Position numbers and translations under genes: made by a program
Assembly: GCF_022458985.1 (NCBI RefSeq)
Contig: NC_061785.1
Span: 4,950,204 to 5,014,203 of the forward strand
Source: Mugil cephalus
Lineage: Eukaryota > Chordata > Actinopteri > Mugiliformes > Mugilidae
Length of the DNA: 64,000 nt
Direction of reading: 5' to 3'
Notes under the pieces: generated by a model
What the model was told of the DNA's origin: nothing
Seen by the model: the letters and a program-made list of their open reading frames with translations, nothing else
Databases searched by the model: none
Part shown: in pieces, positions 1-11,350 of the stretch
How positions within the stretch are numbered: the first letter of the stretch is position 1
Layout of the letters: every line of letters begins with the position of its first letter

Positions 1-3000
1 GTGGGTGTACCTGGTGGTTGTACGTCACCTCCAGAAGGTTTAAACCACAGTTGACTCACTGCTGATTGGTAAATTCCACTAATAAAAGAATAAAAGTAGA
101 CATTTAAGGTGTCTGATTCTCTAGTCTAGCCAGAAGTGTCTGTGTGGGTCCTGAAATACGACAAACAAAAAGACGTCGGCTCGCGGCTCCGATTGCATTC
201 TTGCGTTTCGAGTTTCTGGTTGAATAAAGTCTAGCGAACGGGACGGGCAGTCGAGGCCTAGATATCTGTTGTTAGGTACTGAATGTGCTTGCGCAGACAT
301 TAGCCCCAGAAAATCCTTAGACAGCGAGGGATTAAAGCAGAGGTGTCAAAACGTACGGTCAAAACTGACCTGCAAGAGGGTTTAAGACTAAGACTATTAT
401 TCAGGTCATGTAGAGAACCACAGCAACTGTTAGTGTTGGTCTGCACCCTCCTCGTGTAAGTAACTTCTTTTTTAAATGTACTTTTATGGGATTATAGGTC
501 GATGGTGTATTTCTGGTGCCGTCTTTTTTGCAGACGTTCTGTTTGTTTTTAACTTGGAGGAGCTCATTAGTCAGGGCTTGTGTTGTTTGGCTCGACCACA
601 TGGCTTCAGTCCTTCTCCAGTGTTTATGTCTCAGTTATGTTGTGGTGTTAAAATAAATGTGTTTAAAGTTTTTCTTCTTCTCTGACTCACCACTTCCCCT
701 CGCGTTCATCCCTACATTCCCCCCTACGGATGTTACGCGTGAACCCGTATGGCACAAAATAACTCAATGGTTTCTTCCTCGATGCAGCGCTCTCCCTTAT
801 TTTTTAGTTTTTAGCCAATATGAATTAGGAAGCTAACTACTTAGCTTAATAGAGTTTTTCTGTGTTTTTCTGCACAGTATTGTACCAAGTCAACCAGGTG
901 TCAAAAGCCATAGTGAGGACAGATGATCTAAACGTCTAAAACTAATTTGGTGTTGAACATATTGGTGTTCAAACATTTTCTACTGGTTGAGAGAGGAATT
1001 AATGCAGTAGATTGACTAATGATGGACTATTTTACTGTGATGATGAGTAAATATTGTAGAATAATCCCACACTAGTAGTAAAACAGGTTTACACGGCCCC
1101 ATTAGCACTGCAACTTTAGCCTGACAACAGCTGCAAAAAGTGTTTCTTTTTTGGTTTTTCTGTGTCTTTAGAGTTTTTTTTCCAGTTCCACTGCTTAATT
1201 TTTTCACCTTTCCATCTTCACCACACCTCACAGTGACACAGTCACTATTTTTCATCTGAACAGTCGTTTTACAGACGTGTGACATGAGCAGAACGATGCA
1301 AACATCATGTGACTGATCAAATATAGAGGTCTCTTGTCTAATCCGACAGTAGTTGCTATTGTTTTTACAGTTTTTTATCATTAAAGCAACAGCTTAATTC
1401 GTGAATGTTCGTGGGCTCATATCCACTTTTGCTATTGTGTTGTTTAGTCTTATAGTAGCCGGTCTTCAAGGTTTTCCAGCGGTTCTGAATTTGTTCAATA
1501 TTTCTGTTTTTTTCTGCCGTCTAAGTGTGCGATAATGTCCAGTTCTTTCACAGTTGTTATTAAAAACAAGCATCTCTGTGCATTTACGTCCAGACAGAGC
1601 ACGCTCAGACAGGACGGAGCCTTGACTTGGCTTTCGATCAGTTTGGGAAAAGGAATATTCAACCCCCTGTGAAACCGAACGAAATTTCATTCGGTTTGGG
1701 CCTCTTTATTCCCAGTGAGGTGTTTACATGGAGCATTTTCATTTGGTTTGAGCTTCTAAATCAACTGTAGTGGGAATATTTGGGAATATTACTCGTGGTG
1801 GAGCTACATGCTATGCCGATATATTAATAATTCATATCATAACGAAAAAAATACCGGTATTCGGTAGGAACCGGTAAACCACCCAGTCCTACTTTGAACT
1901 ACTTTGAACTCATTGCGTCTTGTTACCAACTTGGCTACTTATTATGTCCAAATGACTTAACATAAAACCATTAAGCCTCTGGTTTGTAGACGACTTTCTT
2001 TACCTACTGAGCCACGGTCTTTGTTCTTTGTTAAAATAATCCAACCCACAGCTCTAACACCTGCGATATCGACACAATAGCCTCAAAACAAACCTCAAGG
2101 CTTTTTCCAAAGTCTAGGATGAGCTTGGCTAACTCGTCTTTGACCTTTGTCGTGACTCACCTGCATCACCACGCGACTGAGACAGACAGAACCAGAAAAG
2201 CCGTGACAATGGTTTGAAAGGCTGAGAGAAGAATGAGGGGCTGGTTTAGGCCGGAGGAACATAAAACAAGTTTAACCTACGAGGCTCTGAAGGCAAGAAG
2301 AGGCGTCGGGGCGATGAAGAATGGAGGAGACAAGGGGACAAGTGTTTGGTCACACAGCAAGAGCCTGATTAATTAAATCCACCGTTTCTTTCGGCACAAC
2401 GAGAGGGCAGCTCAGAGGCTGGCATCTTGCCCAACTCCCTCCCGCACCCCCTTGCTCTTCATCTCCTTATCTCCAATTATTAGAATATTCTTCACTCAGG
2501 AGCTCCAGCCTCAATATCTGTCAGGGGTTCTTTTATCAAGTCTATTTGAACCCTTTTCTGCAACAGTCTTCTCTAATGTTTGTGCTTTATTGTCTGGGGG
2601 ACTCGCCAACACTTGCTCCGGTGTCTCTTCCTCTCACAAACTGTGATCGCACAAGGAGAAGTTAATACGAGTGAGAGCACAAGTTCAAACCTCAAGAGAA
2701 TCGGAGGCTCTGTTACAAGGCTCCTGCACAAGAACACCGGGGTTACCGTAATCTCCGTTGATGTATTAGACGGATACCGCGGGGGGGAACTGTGGTCATA
2801 CACATGTTTGTGTCGACGCAACCCGTCTCCTGAGACTAAACCCAGAAAATCGAGCAGGAACGGCTCAAGGCACAGCTCCAGTCTTTACTTCACGGAGCGA
2901 TGAGGAAGGCAGCTCAGGTCAGACACGGATCACCTGCCATAAACCGTACCATTCAACAACTAGACCATATCTTGGGATAGTGATAGTGCAACACAGCTGT

Positions 3001-3331
3001 GCATTTTAAGCTTTTGATGCGTCACATTGTGGCGTTTAATAAGACACGAGGCTGTTAAAAGGGCATGAAATAAACTACAAACTGCATACTGATAGCACTT
3101 TGCATCTTCTTTGTATGTGACAACGCAACCTGTGCAATAGATTCCCAATCACTATCGGCACAATTACCCCTCTGCAAGACTCTACAACCAGGTTTACTCC
3201 CAACAGACCAACAACAACACATGTGCAAATATTCCTCCTCATCCACTACTGCACTGTTCTGTATGTAACTACATGTACATACATATGCACTGTCTGCAGC
3301 CCTCCCAACTATAGATATATACATATATATG

Positions 3332-3634
3332 TACACTACAGGCCAAACGTTTGGAAGCAGCTTCAAGTTTCTGTTCACAACACAAAACAGCATGAGTTCT
3401 CTGTATTTTGGGATGTATTTAGTGCATGTTCAGACTTTTATTCATATGAACCATTTTCTTCAGTTTACCTTTAGGTGTATTTTGATGTTAGCAGACCATT
3501 GCTGAATAAATGTCAGCAATAGAAACAAAGACGTGCTTAGTTTTAGGCTTGAGAAGATTTGCAAGAGTCACAACTTCTGTGCAAAAGTAAAAAAAAAACT
3601 ATGATCTTGCTTCCAAACTTTTGTTTGTAATGTA
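3332..3634. mobile_element. Short Tc1/mariner-type inverted-repeat element
   Basis: The left end reads TACACTACAGGCC and continues to AAACGTTTGGAAGCA. The right end contains TGCTTCCAAACTTTTG and finishes in GTAATGTA, so the two ends are imperfect inverted repeats of about 27 bp flanked by TA. Ends of this kind (TACACTACnnnnCAAAAGTTTGG) are typical of fish Tc1-like transposons. At about 300 bp with no transposase frame, this is a non-autonomous derivative. Confidence 0.7.
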
Positions 3635-3676
3635 TCTTTTTTATCTTTTTTCATACTCTTATTTTTGTTCTGTGTA

Positions 3677-3740
3677 AACGTCTCAACAATGAGGATTTCC
3701 CCACTGTGGGATGAATATAAGCTTATCTCATCTCATCTTA
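3677..3740 (-). repeat. LINE 3'-tail fragment
   Basis: Read on the minus strand this is TAAGATGAGATGAGATAAGC followed by a block ending in CCCACAGTGGGGAAAT. Many fish non-LTR retrotransposon insertions end in a tail of this type (GATAAG-rich, then tttattnatcccacnntggggaaatt). Similar tails occur at 16190, 21780, 31350, 56925, 58206 and 59745. Only the tail is present, as expected of 5'-truncated copies. The LINE family cannot be assigned by eye. Confidence 0.5.
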
Positions 3741-5249
3741 TAAAACATGCCACTATAAACTAATGATGTAACATTTGCTAGTAGGTGCCACTAGCATTTA
3801 TGCTAAGCTAAGCTAACTATCTAAATGTCTGTAGCTTCGTATTTATTGAGCGCGAGCTGTAGGAAAACTGCTCTCTTCACGTTTTCTATGCACATATTCT
3901 TTTTCTTTAAGCCTGTTCTTTCTATTCACGGGCGTTATTTAAATGTCCGTATATTTGTGTGCGCCTTTAAGCCGGGGGTCTCTGCAAAAATTATGCTCTC
4001 ATAATGACAATAAAGGCTCTGATTTGATTAAACCATTTGCATAAACCAGACTATTCCTTTGCGCCCCGGTGCTGCCGAGGCTCTTTCATTTTCTTTCTTC
4101 TTTACAACGTCCAGAACAACATCACAATATTTCAGATTTACAGCGAAGGGTTTTTAATACGAACACTAATAAATCAGCTATTATTATTGTTGCTTTCATA
4201 AATCAGTGAAACTCCACCAATAAATCCAGCCGCCTATGGGTTGCCAGGTCCTCTCTGCAGCTGGTTTATACCCCCCTCCCTCCATAAACCCTCCCAAAGT
4301 ATTCCTTATTAAAAATGAATACCTGTGTATCATCCACAGGAGCATATAGCAGTAGATTTTATTAATGGCCTCTCAAGAAAAAAAACACCTGTGAGTCAAC
4401 CTACAGTCCAGTCCAATGACGTCTTAAAGTCCAGAATGGCGCCTGCTTTGCCCAGAGTGATGAATTGAATTTCTGTGTGAGGTGGAGTAAATTACTGTTT
4501 TAGTGTCTTAATTGCTAACCACCGAACAGCTCAATGGGAGAAAAGGTGTGTGTGAACCAGCCAGCAGTTGTGTTGCTGTTTAAACACGGCGGAGCGGCCT
4601 CGCCCCGCTGCAAAACCCGGCAGGCAGCGCCGGGCCCTCAGCTCAGCAGCTGCAGCTCTTAATCTCCGGCTCGTCTGGCTGGTCCGTCTGTGTGCATGGG
4701 TGGAGGTTAATGGAACGTTGTGCATCAAAGCTGCCCGGCGCTTGTGTGGGAACAAGTTTGTGTTATTATGTAAGTGGAAGTGAAAGGGCCCGAGGGCTGA
4801 CGAGGGGAGAAAGCTGGGCTCTTATCTGGAGACTGACTGGTTTGGAAAATGGCTCTGAATTGCAAAAAAACTACAATTTCGTCAACTCAAATGAACAAAC
4901 TCGTAAAGCTGCCGCGTTGCATGCGTTACAGGCCGTGACGCCAACTCGCGGGCATGAATCATGCATGAAGAGCTCGCTGTTGCGGCCAGGTGGTGACAGG
5001 ACTGAGGTTATATAAACACGCGTTCTGCAACCGAGTTCAATTTGTTGGAAACATTAATTTCGCATCATCCTGCCACGCTCGGTGGTGGCTCGCGGTTTTT
5101 GGCCCCGAGCCTGGAAGCGGTTGAACGCTCGAAGGATTCTGATGTTGCAGTAACTCCTTGGTGATGCGGCGCACCTCTCACCACCGCCACCGCCGCTGCC
5201 ACTTGTGCGATAACGGTTTGAGCGCGGGGAGATGAAAGCCAAGTCTTAC

Positions 5250-6662
5250 CTGAAGTGTCCCACATGTTGAGCTCGATCCTCTGTTTCTCGATCTCGAAGC
5301 TGGCTGTGTAATTCTCAAACACGGTGGGAACATAGTTCTGAGAAGGAGAATGAGAGGAGTGCGGTTAAAATTAGATGTGCACATTGTGAGACGTTTCCAG
5401 AAACACGAACCAGTCGGATTTCCCATTAATTCAAATGGCTGTGGATGTGGAGGATAGTGCAGCAGTGAATGTCAAGAGGCAGGAGACGGTGCTTGTATCC
5501 GTGTGAGTGTGTGTGTGAGAGGAAAGAAGATGGAGCCACTTCTTAGCTTTGACCCATTTCCAAATTCAGAAAATTGGGTCAACAAATTTCATTATCTTCG
5601 ATAGTTCATGAGTTTCTAATGAAAAACAAATTCTCTACAGGATATTTTTGTCACCACTTAAGTTTCTTCACACACACAAAACAACACAGTATTGCTCTTA
5701 TTTCCTTTTTTATAAAATAGCTGTCTGTTAATTACCCTGGGGCTGCTGATGTACATTAGATGTGTTCTCATCAAATGAGATGATCTATTACAAACTGAAT
5801 GGATCAACTCTTTCAATAGACAGCGTTTGTTTACTGTCAAACATTACACTCCTTTGGAAAAAAAAATTATTCTTCTCGATTAGTTCAGATGTTTTTAAAT
5901 CGTTCAGCAGATTATACTTTCTAGAGATAAACTCTTTCTTATGGAATCTAATCTGATCTGTAGCTGCTCATTTTAATCTCCTCGTGTCCACACACAGAGC
6001 GTGGAAACACACAGTCTAGACAGACGGAGGGGCAGGCGGTGATTGAATGTCATTTTCTGTCGTTCAGTTCAAACCGGAGAGTTTACGGACCGAGTCGCTC
6101 CAGGACACGGACGCGCGCTGTGCGTAAAGGCGCAGAGGGGATGAGTTTACCTGTTGTATCTCGGCGCTGAATGCAGATCTCGTTATTTTTGAATTAGTTT
6201 TTTGCAGTTTTACTCAAACAAAGATAATAGATAACAGTATAATAGACAGTATTTCTAAAATATTTTAAAAGCTGAGCAGCATTTCGGTCACATGAGTACA
6301 AAAAAACCGCATATTCCCACATCAATAGTCTTTTGGTTTATCTGTCTGTGAAAACTCCCAGTTGTTCGTGTCTTGGTATATTTGAAAATAAAGCCAAAAC
6401 AAGCCTAGCTGCCTTTGTTTTAGCTTTGTTTATACATCTGTATTAATCCCAGACTACGCGGAGACTTTTGCCGTTTGGGTTCAGGCACTTTACGCATCTG
6501 CGCAGCAGCAGCAGCAATCAGAGCCGATGTGTTCATCTTCATCACATGCTGCCTTACCTCTGGGTACGAGTCTTTGGCAAAAACGTGGAGGAGAGCCGTC
6601 TTTCCACACTGCGTATCACCGACGACCACGATCTTACAGCGGAGTAATCCCTTGCTCTCCAT
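5250..6662 (-). CDS. rnd2: Rnd2-like atypical Rho GTPase, exons 1-2 (gene continues off the left edge)
   Basis: Two coding exons are visible on the minus strand. Exon 1 (6662-6558, 35 codons) starts [16 protein letters not shown] and ends DSYPE before a GTAAGG donor. Exon 2 (5337-5250) follows an AG acceptor, encodes [19 protein letters not shown] to NMWDTS plus one base, and ends at a GTAAGA donor. The P-loop is GDTQCGKT (residues 15-22) and the switch I effector region is [14 protein letters not shown]. The position equal to RhoA Gly14 is Thr; Rnd proteins characteristically lack this Gly and stay GTP-bound without hydrolysing it. Known Rnd roles are antagonism of RhoA and control of neuronal morphology and migration. 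[11 protein letters not shown] matches Rnd2 better than Rnd1 or Rnd3, although the P-loop region is also close to Rnd3. The head-to-head position with vat1, as in human 17q21, decides for rnd2. The remaining domain and the C-terminal prenylation box are outside the window. Confidence 0.88.
5338..6557 (-). other. rnd2 intron 1
   Basis: A GT-AG intron of 1,220 bp between the two visible rnd2 exons. It is AT-rich. I see no exon, repeat family or RNA gene inside it. Confidence 0.75.
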
Positions 6663-7598
6663 CGCGCCCCGTGTATCACTGAGTGGCTCCGTGTCGCTGT
6701 CTATTTGTCATTTAGGTCCCAGCAGGTAGATTAATGAGGAGCAGACCTAAATGTTCTGAATGTGTCCTATGAAAATTTGATAAATCACTTCGAGTTAAAA
6801 CTTCAGCTCCTCGATCTGACGTCTGCTGTAGTTTCGGCTACATGCTCTGCGCAACGCTGAGCTCCTCTGCTCCTTCGGCACCGAGGCGCACGGACGATAC
6901 CCGACAAAAACACGTCATTGACACTGAGCTTCCTGTTTGCTGTTTGTCACAATAAAAGCATCATCGCCCAAGGTCTTCTCGCGCCACTTACAGCTGCTTT
7001 AATGTTGAAGGTAAAGTCGCCGGACTTCCGGTTTGTCTCCGTCCAGCTTGGCGCAGCTGCCTCACATGGGGAGGCATCATATCCACCGACTTTTTCACAG
7101 CCAGTCACAGCAGATATGTTTGTGTGTCTGTCTTGTTCAAGTCAGCGGAATATGAGACAATGGATGAAGTCGCACATTAGTCACTTTCACTCTATGTATG
7201 AATCCATCTAAGCCATGTGAGTTAATGACACAAAGGAGCGCAGGAGGAGACACAACCTCTATATAACACTAATCCAAACCATTATCATCACATCAACTGT
7301 AAACAGTGAGTAATAAATAAATTAAAGTAATTAATGTCGCAGTAAGCAACTTTCTCACACTTTGCTTCCAAACGTTCGCACAGACTTTAAAGTTTTCATT
7401 TTAAATTGTGGATTAAATGAAGTGTAGTTCAATAAGTATGATGGTTTTTAAATTCTGATATTTACTGGATTACATTTGTCACTCATAATAAGATCAGAGA
7501 TCTGCTTCAGCGCGTTTAGCGGTAATGCTGACCAGTCTTCTAGCGCCATCTTCTGGTCAAAAGCAAGTAAGGACCCTAATTTCCACAGAGAGTTATCT

Positions 7599-7735
7599 AC
7601 ACCGTTCAGCCACAACATTAAAACCACTGACATGAGAATCTTGTGGTTGTGAATGTTACTTGGGCATGTGGCACCCACCTAGACCAGACCAGACCAGACC
7701 AGACACCCCCCACACACCGTAACAATGACATTGAC
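7599..7735 (+). mobile_element. Inverted-repeat element family A, 5'-end fragment
   Basis: Starts ACACCGTTCAGCCACAACAT and runs through the GTAGCACCCACCTAGACCAG-like block with a short CCAGA repeat. It stops before the second half of the element. It lacks the right inverted repeat, so it is a truncated copy of the family described at 14238. Confidence 0.65.
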
Positions 7736-7991
7736 GACTAAATTCAAATGTGCCACATAAAACGTTCATTCACACAGCTTTTTAAATCTTAAAAACTGCC
7801 TGTGGTTTTCTTTTATACTCGCAAGTAATTAGACGGTATGATAATAAATAAATAAATAAATACATAAATGAAATAAAAAGGATGTTTTAAGAAAGTGGTG
7901 TAGGATTTTAATCTAATTTTAATTTCAAATGCGTAGTAAGTAGAATAGGACACCAGTAAAGCTTTTATGCATGTATACTCATATGGACTAA

Positions 7992-8326
7992 TACGATCAG
8001 CCACAACATTATGACCACTGACAGGAGAAGTAAATAAGGGTTTAAACCATTTTGTCACAATTCAATTTAGGAACTAAAAAAAACAGCGAAGAACAACACA
8101 AGGATCCCAAAGTGATCAAGTATGTGTGGGATGATCCACAGAGGCCCCTCCCCTCAAGCAATAGGACCCAAAGACCCCCCACCCCACTAACTACATCCTG
8201 TTTCCAGACACCCCAGGACACCATCAGAAGGCCCATGTCCATTCTCTGATGAGTCACAACTGTTTTGGAGGCACAAGAGAGACCTACACAATATTAGGAA
8301 GGTGGTCATAATGTTGTGGCTGATCC
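7992..8326 (+). mobile_element. Inverted-repeat element family A, internally deleted copy
   Basis: Both ends are present: CGATCAGCCACAACATTATG on the left and GGTGGTCATAATGTTGTGGC then TGATC on the right, forming an inverted repeat. The centre is shorter than in the 469-bp copy at 14238. An open frame of about 65 codons (8052-8249) lies inside but is not a recognisable protein. Confidence 0.75.
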
Positions 8327-10442
8327 CTCTTATCAGTTTTGGTCTGTGTCCTTATTGTTGTTGATTTTTAAAGTCATTAATTATCAGTTATTTTTGTTAT
8401 GTTATGTTAAACTTTGCTATGTTTATTATTATAATCATCATGTGAAGTATAAAACTTCTTGTTATATTTCTATATTAACTGATTGACAATTGACATTTTT
8501 AGCGACGTTTTTCCTTTAGGAGTCTGAGTTTAGACTTCTGTTCCACAACACGTGGTGGAAAATGAATGAAACGTGATCATAATTAATGAGCTTCGGAAGA
8601 TCTGAAGCGATGAGGAGACTAGCAGCCGCTGTAAAGAGGGTGTAAAACCCTTTCAGTGAAAAACTGTGATTACATCTGAGTCTAGAAAACACAAAGGGTC
8701 TGAGAGCAGTTTCCACATTCCCCCTCAAAGTTATTCACCGCGGCTGTTTGTTTTCTCATGTTTCCACCAGCTGGGTGGTGTGTGGCGTGGACAGAGGAGA
8801 GTGTTTTGACGTGCTGATGATCTATTGGTGTGTGTTTTATATCCGTGTAGACGGACTGAAGGTAGAGAAGGCAGCTCGCGACCTTTCTGCCCTTTTCGGT
8901 CGTCTTTCACATCGTGCCTTCGCTTCCTTTCTGACGCATTCAGTCACCGTGATGACACAGAATCGACACGGGTTGGATGTGGATGTGAGAATCTGGGAGC
9001 GCACAAACTGTGTGTGGGCATGAGTCACTGTGAAGGAGAGGAGGCTCTGATCTATAATGTAGGAACTGGAAAACCCCCTGTAGAGGAGTCAGAGCGTGCT
9101 AACCATGTAGCAACCTATAAACTCAACTTAAAGCTCAACACAAACAAGAAATTTATGAAGGAACCCGGTAGTCGCTGAGACTGCAGGGTTCACTTCACAG
9201 TTTGTAAACAGTGTAACGTTTTTTTTGAGGGGCGGGGCTTAGCTGGAGGCAAAATATCTCAAACACTATAGCCTGTAAATGGAGGTTAGCATATTTCAAT
9301 GGACTGTTTTAGCTGAAATTCTGAAAGCTGAAAGACATTCAGAGACTGAGTGTTATTTTAAAAAGTTGTCTCTGACAGATTGGACTATATTCACCTACAC
9401 TCTCACTCACTGGATGGATGATTTAACCAAAGGAGGACACAGAGGGGACGAAGTCTGGCCTGTCTTTATCAAGTGAAGCCTCTCCATCAAAGGTATTACA
9501 AGAAGTAAGTGGAACCACTGTGGAGGGTAACGTAGCAAATGCAGCGTCACCTGGACACCTCTGAAACACACAACTAGTGTTGCGTTAGCTAGCGGTTAGC
9601 ATTAATATGTAACAAGAATTCCTCAAATAATGTTTAGCGTAATTTCAGTCACAATTTAGTGTGGTCCATAACATTATCCAGGCTGAAACTGATGATGCAT
9701 TAGATATTAATCTTACCTGATGTCAAACATGAGGGTTGTCATTGTTGTTGATTGTCTCACTTCAATCCTGTGTTTTAATTGTCAAAGCCAAACCAAAGTT
9801 GTCTACAACTGGCAGTGGCTGGTGTGTGAGAAAAAAAAATCCAAGTTAATGTTTTAAAATTTTCGGTTTTAGCACCAAAAATACAGCAATATGACATTTT
9901 CATAGTTGAAAGTGGTAGTGTTTGCCTCAAGCTTCCCTCTGTTTTGCCTCCATCTAGCGTTGTGACGTCACAATGACGAAAGGGTCTATACTAATTCAAT
10001 ACCGCACAACACATTCCACCTTACATTCTTACGCGTTTATTTTATTTATTTATTATCGATGCTTGGAGTGAATTTATTTTATTTAAAGGTGTTACCTTGT
10101 GACTCCAAGGAAAATACAAACTAGAAAACCCTAAAATGCACCAAAATGTATTTAAATTTTTAAATTTATTTCTTACATAAAATAGAACATTGGGGTAATT
10201 AAGCCAAATACGTTTGCTTTAAACGTAAGTGTAGATTTCTTACATTTATTTTAGCGTTCAACATCTGGAGAAGAGAATCCATTCACAGTCATGTCGTACC
10301 AGATGTGAAGTGTTTGTCTTTGCTCCGGCTGTGACCTGGGATACTCCCACTTCTGTCCCTCCAGTACTCCAGTGTCCGGGCTTTCAATCTCTCCACATCT
10401 CTCTGCCTTTTGCCAACAAACGAGACCGGACCCCCACCCTCC

Positions 10443-10476
10443 CCTTTTTCTTCTCCTTTTTTTTTTTTTTTTTTTG
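10443..10476 (-). repeat. Poly-T / poly-A tract
   Basis: A T-rich run ending in about 20 consecutive T, which is poly-A on the minus strand. It may be a retroposon tail or a simple homopolymer. Confidence 0.5.
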
Positions 10477-11350
10477 AGCTGCGTCAAGTCAGAAAAACCG
10501 AGGCGGTCAGACACTGGAAGTTAAGTCAATGTGGCGTTTTAAATCAAATCATCATCGTTTTATTTAAAATCATCCAGAACTGAGATACACTACGACTAAG
10601 ATACGAAAACATTATTATAATCGATCATTCATAGGTGAGCCCAGTGAATATTTTATATTACGTATATTTTCCTTTAGGTATTGTTGTTTTTTTTGTTTAC
10701 TGGTTTGTTTTTTGTCTTATCGAGGGGCATTTGGAAAATAAGATGCTTTACTATGATATTCTAGAATATTTATATATTAATTTTAAAAAATGTCTTTATA
10801 TTTTGCCTAATTCTTAGAAAAAAATGTATAGTGCTTATTCCTCAAACAATAATGTCTATTAAATTTGGACCTTTTTTTAAAAAAAAGGTTAAACAGTTAT
10901 TTTTATTATTATTTTTAAACTGTTATTTTTGCTTAGTTTTTTGTTGGCATCTGGCTTTTTTGGCATTACCGTCGTAACAGAAACGTTTCTAAAAATAAAT
11001 AAATAAATAAAAATCTTTCATTCCGAAAATCTAATCCGGAACTGGCGTATTAACTGCGTCCGTCTTGACACAATCACTTGTTGAATTGGAGCGCACACAC
11101 ACAGGAAACCTCATATTTTTTTTTTTAGAAAGGACGCGGCTGTGTTGCAGTGAGTGCTGTTTTATTTTCCATGAAGGTTTTCCCCGGAAAAAAAAAATAA
11201 CCTGCAGCAAAACGATTCTTTACATTTAGTCTGAGCGGTTGTTGTTTTGTTTTCCTCCCTGAAAGAAACGCACAATCCCGCAGAACTGTTGATCTGAACT
11301 GAGGGGAGAGAAGAAAAAAAAGCTCAAAAGCGCACATCGCAAGTGTCATC

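Larger units (their letters stand above)
1..5249. other. Left flank: rnd2 intron 2 and non-coding DNA
   Basis: No coding exon is supported here. rnd2 reads leftwards, so this should be its second intron. I searched by eye for the next Rho-family block (the YYDNVRP and FDISRP region on the minus strand) and did not find it, so the remaining rnd2 exons probably lie beyond the left edge. The stretch is AT-rich. It contains a Tc1-type inverted-repeat element (about 3332-3634), a LINE tail (about 3677-3740) and a GC-rich patch at 4570-4720 with no recognisable product. Confidence 0.6.
6663..11350. promoter_or_regulatory. Divergent intergenic region between rnd2 and vat1
   Basis: These 4.7 kb separate the rnd2 start codon (minus strand) from the vat1 start codon (plus strand), so both promoters must lie here. 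The part next to rnd2 (6663-7090) is GC-richer and has an ETS-like CCGGACTTCCGG palindrome near 7020. The part next to vat1 is AT-rich until about 11230. Between them are two copies of the main inverted-repeat transposon (7599-7735 and 7992-8326). Segments near 9220-9290 and 9930-9990 look like parts of a common fish repeat. No further gene is seen. Confidence 0.5.

Noticed and set aside
4570..5015. GC-rich frames of 70-107 codons left of rnd2 exon 2
   Set aside because: No similarity to the missing Rho-family exons, no fitting splice sites, and low-complexity composition.
8052..8249. A 65-codon plus-strand frame ending RRPMSIL
   Set aside because: It lies inside a family A element; similar frames are broken in the other copies, so it is not a conserved protein.
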